DNA of 5,565 nt from an uncultured Pseudomonadota bacterium (GTDB taxonomy: Bacteria; Lernaellota; Lernaellaia; Lernaellales; Lernaellaceae), in NCBI GenBank assembly GCA_937967875.1, contig CALBTQ010000794.1, forward strand, positions 1 through 5,565, given 5' to 3'. Below are positions 1 through 5,565 of this stretch, piece by piece. The position numbers and the translations under genes were made by a program. Under the pieces are notes generated by a model. The model had not been told where the DNA came from. It made no database searches and was given only the letters and a program-made list of their open reading frames with translations. Each line of letters begins with the position of its first letter. Position 1 is the stretch's first letter.

Positions 1-142
1 CCTCCACCGTCGCGTCACGGCTGCAATCGTCGACTACGATGATCTCGTCCACCACGCCGGCCGGAATGTCGGCCACCGTGCGCTCCAACGTCGTCGCCGC
101 GTTGTACGCCGGCATGACGACTATGGTTTTCTTTTTGGCCAT
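1..142 (-). CDS. Glycosyltransferase family 2, N-terminal fragment (runs off left edge)
   Basis: Reading leftwards from the ATG at 142-140, 47 complete codons encode the start of a GT-A fold (family 2) glycosyltransferase, an enzyme class that transfers a sugar from a nucleotide- or lipid-linked donor. The visible signature is a short basic start, then a beta strand with the family motif [12 protein letters not shown] (residues 8-19), then [14 protein letters not shown] (residues 32-45), whose Asp38-Asp39 pair is the usual nucleotide-sugar contact. The start is supported by a purine-rich GAGAGG (minus strand, 152-147) four bases upstream. The catalytic DXD region and the C-terminus lie outside the window, so acceptor and product cannot be named. 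It is transcribed divergently from the pilus genes and may belong to an unrelated cell-envelope or polysaccharide locus. The family call is firm; the specific function is unknown. Confidence 0.88.
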   Translation of the reverse strand, partial: MAKKKTIVVMPAYNAATTLERTVADIPAGVVDEIIVVDDCSRDATVE

Positions 143-245
143 CGCGCCTCTCTCATGTGTTCGAGTATTGTTCTTTGGTACTGCATCGGCTATTTTCTTG
201 ACAAGCCCCTAACCGAAAAATGTTTGCTCGTGTGCGGGCTTAACC

Positions 246-275
246 TTGACACGGAAACGCCATGCTGGGTAGATT
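246..275 (+). promoter_or_regulatory. Putative sigma70 promoter of pilB
   Basis: A perfect -35 hexamer TTGACA (246-251) is followed after 18 bases by TAGATT (270-275), a four-of-six match to the -10 consensus. Transcription would begin near 282, giving a leader of about 60 bases before the pilB start at 342. The leader includes an 8-base palindrome AGTATACT (311-318) of unknown role. It is the best promoter-like element in the 199-bp divergent region. No sigma54 -24/-12 element was seen here. This is inferred from sequence only. Confidence 0.5.
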
Positions 276-327
276 CATGGAAGTTTGGGGCTCCGTACCA
301 GCAGGGGCGGAGTATACTTACGCTGTC

Positions 328-333
328 AGGAGG
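328..333 (+). promoter_or_regulatory. Ribosome binding site that fixes the pilB start
   Basis: AGGAGG lies eight bases upstream of the ATG at 342-344. The same reading frame is open further upstream to an ATG at 285, but that codon has no comparable Shine-Dalgarno sequence. It would also add 19 residues that do not resemble the start of a PilB protein. The start at 342 is therefore preferred. Confidence 0.85.
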
Positions 334-341
334 TTCTGTTG

Positions 342-2078
<1,737 letters not shown>

Positions 2079-2198
2079 TTTCGGTCCGCCGGTGACGAAT
2101 CAAAAAGTTGGTTTGTCGGTTGTTACAAGAGCAATTGTGTTCCCGTGAATCGGATGTTCCGCTCGGGGATCCACAATCGGTTAACTCGGCCGAAAAGC

Positions 2199-2203
2199 GA
2201 GGG
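2199..2203 (+). promoter_or_regulatory. Ribosome binding site for the GTG start of pilT
   Basis: GAGGG lies eight bases before the GTG at 2212-2214. The GTG gives the sequence MVDLHQLLKLMIEKNASDLHI, which matches how PilT proteins normally begin. The next in-frame ATG would remove the first ten residues of this conserved N-terminal helix. Confidence 0.7.
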
Positions 2204-2211
2204 CAAAAACT

Positions 2212-3297
2212 GTGGTTGATCTACACCAACTTCTGAAATTGATGATCGAGAAAAATGCAAGCGACTTGCACATCACCACCGGCTCCCCGCCGCAGTTGCG
2301 TATCGACGGGCGCCTGACGCCGGTCAACATGCCGCAACTGACGGCTGCGGAAACCAAACGCCTATGCTACTCGGTGCTTACCGACAACCAGCGTCGCATC
2401 TTCGAAGAGGAAAACGAGCTCGACCTGAGCTTCGGCGTCAAGGGCCTTTCCCGCTTCCGCGCCAACTGCTTCAAACAGCGCGGCGCGGTCGCCGGCGCCT
2501 TCCGCACCATCCCCTTCAAGGCGTTCACCTTTCAGGAATTGGGCCTCTCACCGATCGTCGGCGAGTTGGTCAACCATCCCGCCGGTCTGATTCTCGTCAC
2601 CGGCCCGACCGGTTGCGGCAAATCGACGACGCTCACCAGCATCATCGATAAAATCAACATGAGCCGCAATCAGCACATCGTCACCATCGAAGATCCGATC
2701 GAGTACCTCCACGCCCACAAGGGCTGCATCGTCAACCAGCGCGAGGTGCACTCGGACACGCAGAGCTTCACCCGCGCCCTCAAATACGTGCTGCGCCAGG
2801 ATCCCGACATCGTGCTCATCGGCGAAATGCGCGACCGCGAAACCATCGAATCGGCGCTCAACATCGCCGAAACCGGTCACTTGACCTTCGCCACCTTGCA
2901 CACCTCCAGCGCCGTGCAGACCATCAACCGCATCATCGACGTCTTCCCGCCGCACCAGCAAAGCCAGGTGCGCGCGCAGTTGTCCTTCGTTCTGGAAGCC
3001 GTGCTCTGCCAGCAGTTGTTGCCGCGCGCCAGCGGCGTCGGCCGCATCCTCGCGGTGGAAATCATGGTGCCCAACGCGGCCATCCGCAACCTGATCCGCG
3101 AAGACAAGGTCCACCAGATCTACACCCAGATGCAGGTCGGTCAGTCCAAGCACGGCATGCAGACGATGAACCAAGCGTTGGTCGATCTGTACCGCCGCGG
3201 TCTGATCTCCCTCAAGGAAGCGCAGGGCCGCACCAACGATCTGGAAGAATTAAATAAAATGCTGGAAACCAGCAAGGATGCACAACGGGCACGATAA
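2212..3297 (+). CDS. pilT: Type IV pilus twitching motility (retraction) ATPase PilT
   Basis: This 361-residue hexameric ATPase depolymerises the pilus and so powers twitching, DNA uptake or surface sensing. The N-terminal PAS-like domain includes ASDLHITTG (16-24). The RecA-like core has Walker A GPTGCGKS at 131-138 (Lys137), EDPIEYLH as the Asp box, Walker B DPDIVLIGEMRD at 197-208 with Glu205, and the His box GHLTFATLHT with His223 and His230. The diagnostic PilT C-terminal motif AIRNLIRE is perfect at 290-297; it separates PilT from the extension ATPase PilB, as does the lack of the PilB tetracysteine. Position four of the GXXGXGK loop is followed by Cys135 where Ser is usual; the residue is not catalytic. 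The gene starts with GTG, 133 bp after pilB, and ends 48 bp before pilC. The length is normal for the family. PilU is a less likely alternative because this is the only copy in the cluster. Confidence 0.96.
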   Translation: MVDLHQLLKLMIEKNASDLHITTGSPPQLRIDGRLTPVNMPQLTAAETKRLCYSVLTDNQRRIFEEENELDLSFGVKGLSRFRANCFKQRGAVAGAFRTIPFKAFTFQELGLSPIVGELVNHPAGLILVTGPTGCGKSTTLTSIIDKINMSRNQHIVTIEDPIEYLHAHKGCIVNQREVHSDTQSFTRALKYVLRQDPDIVLIGEMRDRETIESALNIAETGHLTFATLHTSSAVQTINRIIDVFPPHQQSQVRAQLSFVLEAVLCQQLLPRASGVGRILAVEIMVPNAAIRNLIREDKVHQIYTQMQVGQSKHGMQTMNQALVDLYRRGLISLKEAQGRTNDLEELNKMLETSKDAQRAR

Positions 3298-3308
3298 CGT
3301 GCTATAAT
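3279..3308 (+). promoter_or_regulatory. Putative internal promoter for pilC (extended -10)
   Basis: TGCTATAAT (3300-3308) is a perfect extended -10 element. It has a weak -35 candidate TGCACA (3279-3284, four of six matches) at 18-bp spacing. The -35 lies inside the last codons of pilT, and the -10 lies just after its stop codon. Transcription would begin near 3315, about 30 bases before the pilC start. This could supply pilC and pilS independently of the pilB promoter. The AT-rich patch stands out against GC-rich surroundings. Confidence 0.5.
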
Positions 3309-3330
3309 GGTTTGAAGTTGAGAATTGGGC

Positions 3331-3339
3331 AGGAGGTGA
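3331..3339 (+). promoter_or_regulatory. Very strong ribosome binding site for pilC
   Basis: AGGAGGTGA is a nine-base perfect anti-Shine-Dalgarno match. Its AGGAGG core lies nine bases before the ATG at 3346, which fixes the pilC start. Confidence 0.85.
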
Positions 3340-3345
3340 AAAGCC

Positions 3346-4560
3346 ATGCCGGTTTATAAGTGGGAAGGCAAAAGTCGCACGGGCGCCATCGTCAAAGGCG
3401 AAATGGAAGCCCCCAACGATGAGGCCGTCGTCAATAAACTGCGCAGCCAGCAGATCCTGGCGCTCAAGGTGCAAACCAAGGGACCGAGCTGGAACATCCA
3501 ACTATGGAGCAGCTCGAAAAAGAAGAAAATCACCGAACGCGAAGTCGTGATTTTCTCCCGCCAGTTCGCCACCATGATCGACGCCGGTCTGCCCTTGGTC
3601 CAGTGCCTCGACATCCTGATGAACCAGCAGGAAAACAAGGCCTTTGCCGAAGTGCTCTTCGAAGTCAAAAACGACGTCGAAGCCGGTTCGACCTTTGCCA
3701 AGGCCCTGGGCAAACACCCCAAGGTATTCGATCAGCTCTACATCGCCCTGGTCGCCGCCGGCGAAGTCGGCGGTATCTTGGACACCATTATGAACCGTCT
3801 GTCGGCCTACATCGAAAAGGCGATGAAACTCAAAGGCAAGGTCAAAGGCGCTCTGGTTTACCCGGGCGTGGTTATGAGCATCGCCTTTGTCGTTTGCCTG
3901 ATCATGTTGTTCTTCGTCATTCCCGTCTTCAAGGAAATGTTCGAAGGATTCGGCGGCGCCCTGCCCGGCCCGACGCAGTTCGTCGTGACTCTTTCCGAGT
4001 TGCTCCGCGGCTATTGGTTCATTATCTTCCCCGCGATCATCGGCTTTATCTTCGGCTTAAAATACCTGGTCAACACCGACAAAGGTTCGCAGGTGTTCGA
4101 CAACGTCAGCCTGAAGCTCCCCGTCTTCGGCGAGTTGCTCCGCAAACAGGCCGTCGCCAAGTTCACCCGCACCCTGTCCACCATGATCACCTCCGGCGTG
4201 CCGATTCTCGACGGTCTGGACATCGTCGCCAAAACCGCCGGCAACCGGACGATCGAAGCGGCCATTCTCACAACCAAGGACCGCATCTCCGAAGGTAAAA
4301 CCATCGCCGAACCGCTCGCCGAATCAGGCGTGTTCCCCTCGATGGTGTGTCAGATGATCACCGTCGGTGAAGCCACCGGTGCGCTCGACGTCATGTTGGC
4401 GAAAATCGCCGACTTCTACGAGGACGAAGTCGATATGACCACCGACGCCCTGACCACCTTGCTGGAACCGCTCATGATGGTCTTCCTCGGTGTTACCGTC
4501 GGTGGCTTGCTGATCACCATGTATCTGCCGATTTTTAAGATGGTGACCATCATCAGCTAA
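3346..4560 (+). CDS. pilC: Type IV pilus inner-membrane platform protein PilC
   Basis: This 404-residue polytopic inner-membrane protein (GspF/PilC family) forms the base on which the PilB and PilT motors act to insert or extract pilin subunits. The N-terminus MPVYKWEGKSRTG is typical of the family. Two repeated cytoplasmic T2SSF helical domains follow. The first begins near residue 64 (EREVVIFSRQFATMIDAGLPL), and the second near 264 (KFTRTLSTMITSGVPILDGL). Three hydrophobic segments are visible at about 173-194, 222-244 and 373-398, the usual PilC topology. The second domain includes the common SGVFPSMVCQMITVGEATGALD segment. The length is normal and no frame disruption is seen. The gene is 48 bp downstream of pilT, and the reading frame of the following sensor kinase begins within about 50 bp of its end. 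GspF is the paralogous alternative, disfavoured by the pil context. Confidence 0.96.
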   Translation: MPVYKWEGKSRTGAIVKGEMEAPNDEAVVNKLRSQQILALKVQTKGPSWNIQLWSSSKKKKITEREVVIFSRQFATMIDAGLPLVQCLDILMNQQENKAFAEVLFEVKNDVEAGSTFAKALGKHPKVFDQLYIALVAAGEVGGILDTIMNRLSAYIEKAMKLKGKVKGALVYPGVVMSIAFVVCLIMLFFVIPVFKEMFEGFGGALPGPTQFVVTLSELLRGYWFIIFPAIIGFIFGLKYLVNTDKGSQVFDNVSLKLPVFGELLRKQAVAKFTRTLSTMITSGVPILDGLDIVAKTAGNRTIEAAILTTKDRISEGKTIAEPLAESGVFPSMVCQMITVGEATGALDVMLAKIADFYEDEVDMTTDALTTLLEPLMMVFLGVTVGGLLITMYLPIFKMVTIIS

Positions 4561-4607
4561 GACAGGGTAAGGTCCTGGGTAAAGCGACAAATCATTTTTA
4601 TCCCGAG

Positions 4608-5515
4608 TTGCGTTCAAGCCCTGTCCGTACGCTGCACTGGTTGGTGTTTCTTCGGGTCGTCATCTCCTTTTTCATCCTGGGCAGTTGTCACATCATCTAC
4701 GCCAATTTCGGCCTGATCCAGTATTACGCCCTGATCGGCGGCAACGTGCTGGTGACCATCATCAGCGCCATCTTCATCGAACGGCTGCATTCCCGGCAGC
4801 CTTTCCTTCTCTTCCAGATCTACTGGGATTTCCTCTTTGTCACGGCCTTGATCTATCTGACCGGCGGCTACTTCAGCCTCTTTTCTTTCATGTACATCCT
4901 GACGGTCATTTTCGCCGCCATCCTCACCAGTCAGTTGCATACGATCTGGGTCGCCCTGTTCTGCTCGTTCAGCTACGGCTTGACGCTCGTCGCCCAGTTC
5001 CTGCATTGGATCGAACCGCTCGACCTGGGACAGATGACCGGCTACCCCCCGAGCATCCGCGAATTGTCCGGCAAAATCATGCTCAACAGCCTTGCCTTCA
5101 TCATCGCCGGCATCCTCGCTTCCGCCCTGGCTAGTTCCAGCCGCTCCGCCGACGCGAAAATCTATCGCCAACAACAGGAGATGGAAGCTCTAAAAGCCCT
5201 CAACGACAACATCGTGCAGTCGCTGCCGATCGGCCTGCTGACCAGCGACGAAAAAAATCTCATCACCTTCGCCAACGCCAACGCCATCGACATGCTCGGC
5301 CATTCCCAGCGCGGCAAGGACCTGACCCAATCGATCCCCATGGAAATTCCGCCGCAAGGAAAGCCGGTCGACATCTCCGTCCAGGTCGATCAGCGGACGC
5401 CGCGCATCCTCTCGGTTATCGCCTCCGATCTGCGCAACGCCTCGCGCGCCGTCATCGGCCGCATGGTCACCCTGCAGGACGTAACCACCGTCCGCAAACT
5501 CGAGCAGGATGCGCG
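4608..5515 (+). CDS. pilS: PilS-type membrane sensor histidine kinase, N-terminal part (cut by adapter)
   Basis: This open frame of about 302 genuine codons encodes the sensor half of a PilS-like two-component kinase. From the TTG at 4608 there are six likely membrane segments, at about 9-31, 39-57, 66-84, 91-110, 112-132 and 157-175. A linker helix (about 180-200) leads into a PAS domain beginning NIVQSLPIGLLTSDEKNLITFAN (from 201) and ending near TLQDVTTVRKLEQD. The phosphoacceptor His domain and the ATPase domain are missing because genomic sequence stops at 5515. In related bacteria PilS sits after pilC, monitors pilin in the inner membrane and phosphorylates PilR to control pilA. The start is unclear. 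The frame is open from 4539 but contains no ATG near its beginning. TTG 4608 and GTG 4644 lack a Shine-Dalgarno sequence, and CTG 4575 has AGGG seven bases upstream. Kinase family is well supported by membrane-PAS layout and position; the exact name is inferred from context. Confidence 0.8.
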
Positions 5516-5565
5516 AGATCGGAAGAGCACACGTCTGAACTCCAGTCACCGAATCCGATCTCGTA
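5516..5565 (+). other. Illumina TruSeq-type index adapter contamination (not genomic)
   Basis: The last 50 bases match the TruSeq index adapter read in its standard orientation. The 34-base constant part occupies 5516-5549 and starts AGATCGGAAGAGCACACG. An 8-base index CGAATCCG (5550-5557) follows, and then ATCTCGTA (5558-5565), the beginning of the next constant segment. Order and spacing are exactly those of the synthetic oligonucleotide. This stretch should be trimmed, and the codons it appears to add to the sensor kinase are not real. Confidence 0.98.

Noticed and set aside
198..203. A second TTGACA in the divergent region as a promoter
   Set aside because: No acceptable -10 hexamer exists 16-18 bases downstream (TGTTTG region). 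On the minus strand the overlapping TTGTCA also lacks a convincing -10 for the glycosyltransferase gene.
313..318. TATACT as an alternative pilB -10
   Set aside because: No -35 lies at proper spacing, and a start near 325 would leave almost no leader before the Shine-Dalgarno sequence at 328.
285..341. Upstream extension of PilB to an ATG at 285
   Set aside because: It has no Shine-Dalgarno sequence. The 19 extra residues are not PilB-like, and the AGGAGG at 328-333 serves the ATG at 342.
2098..2211. A promoter or terminator in the rest of the pilB-pilT gap
   Set aside because: Only weak matches such as TTGTTA at 2120-2125, without a usable -10, were found, and there is no hairpin followed by a T-run. 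Nothing can be supported beyond the pilT ribosome binding site.
2548..3174. A 208-codon open frame antisense to pilT
   Set aside because: It has the same mirror-strand composition as the long pilB shadow, no recognisable motif and no ribosome binding site, and it is fully inside pilT.
4614..5174. A 186-codon open frame antisense to the sensor kinase
   Set aside because: It is Asp/Glu/Gln-rich without a domain. The plus strand encodes clear membrane segments over the same bases.

Overview
The window looks like one end of a metagenome or draft-genome contig from a GC-rich Gram-negative bacterium. The gene order pilB-pilT-pilC-pilS on one strand is the arrangement known from deltaproteobacteria in the broad sense (Myxococcus, Geobacter and relatives; now Myxococcota/Desulfobacterota and neighbouring phyla). 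That lineage call rests on gene order and general protein resemblance only, so the phylum is uncertain.

Layout. Bases 1-142 (minus strand) are the first 47 codons of a family 2 glycosyltransferase that runs off the left edge. A 199-bp divergent intergenic region follows. It carries a good sigma70-type promoter (246-275) and a strong Shine-Dalgarno sequence for pilB. pilB (342-2078) encodes the extension ATPase. After a 133-bp gap with a stem-loop around the pilB stop codon, pilT (2212-3297, GTG start) encodes the retraction ATPase. A 48-bp gap then holds a perfect extended -10 element and a nine-base Shine-Dalgarno sequence in front of pilC (3346-4560), the inner-membrane platform protein. 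Finally, a PilS-type sensor kinase (about 4608-5515) is cut off after its membrane domain and PAS domain.

The last 50 bases (5516-5565) are not genomic. They are an Illumina TruSeq-type index adapter: constant adapter, an 8-base index, and the beginning of the following constant segment. The truncation of pilS is therefore an assembly artefact, and any protein read through or antisense from this end is false.

How the genes work together. PilB and PilT are hexameric cytoplasmic motors that dock on the PilC platform to polymerise and depolymerise the type IVa pilus. PilS, with a PilR response regulator expected just beyond the contig end, would sense pilin in the inner membrane and control pilA transcription. 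The PilB N-terminus carries two tandem, partly degenerate MshEN motifs, which suggests possible control by cyclic di-GMP. I see no mobile element, CRISPR array, RNA gene or undescribed system. This is an ordinary core type IV pilus locus with one clear data artefact.
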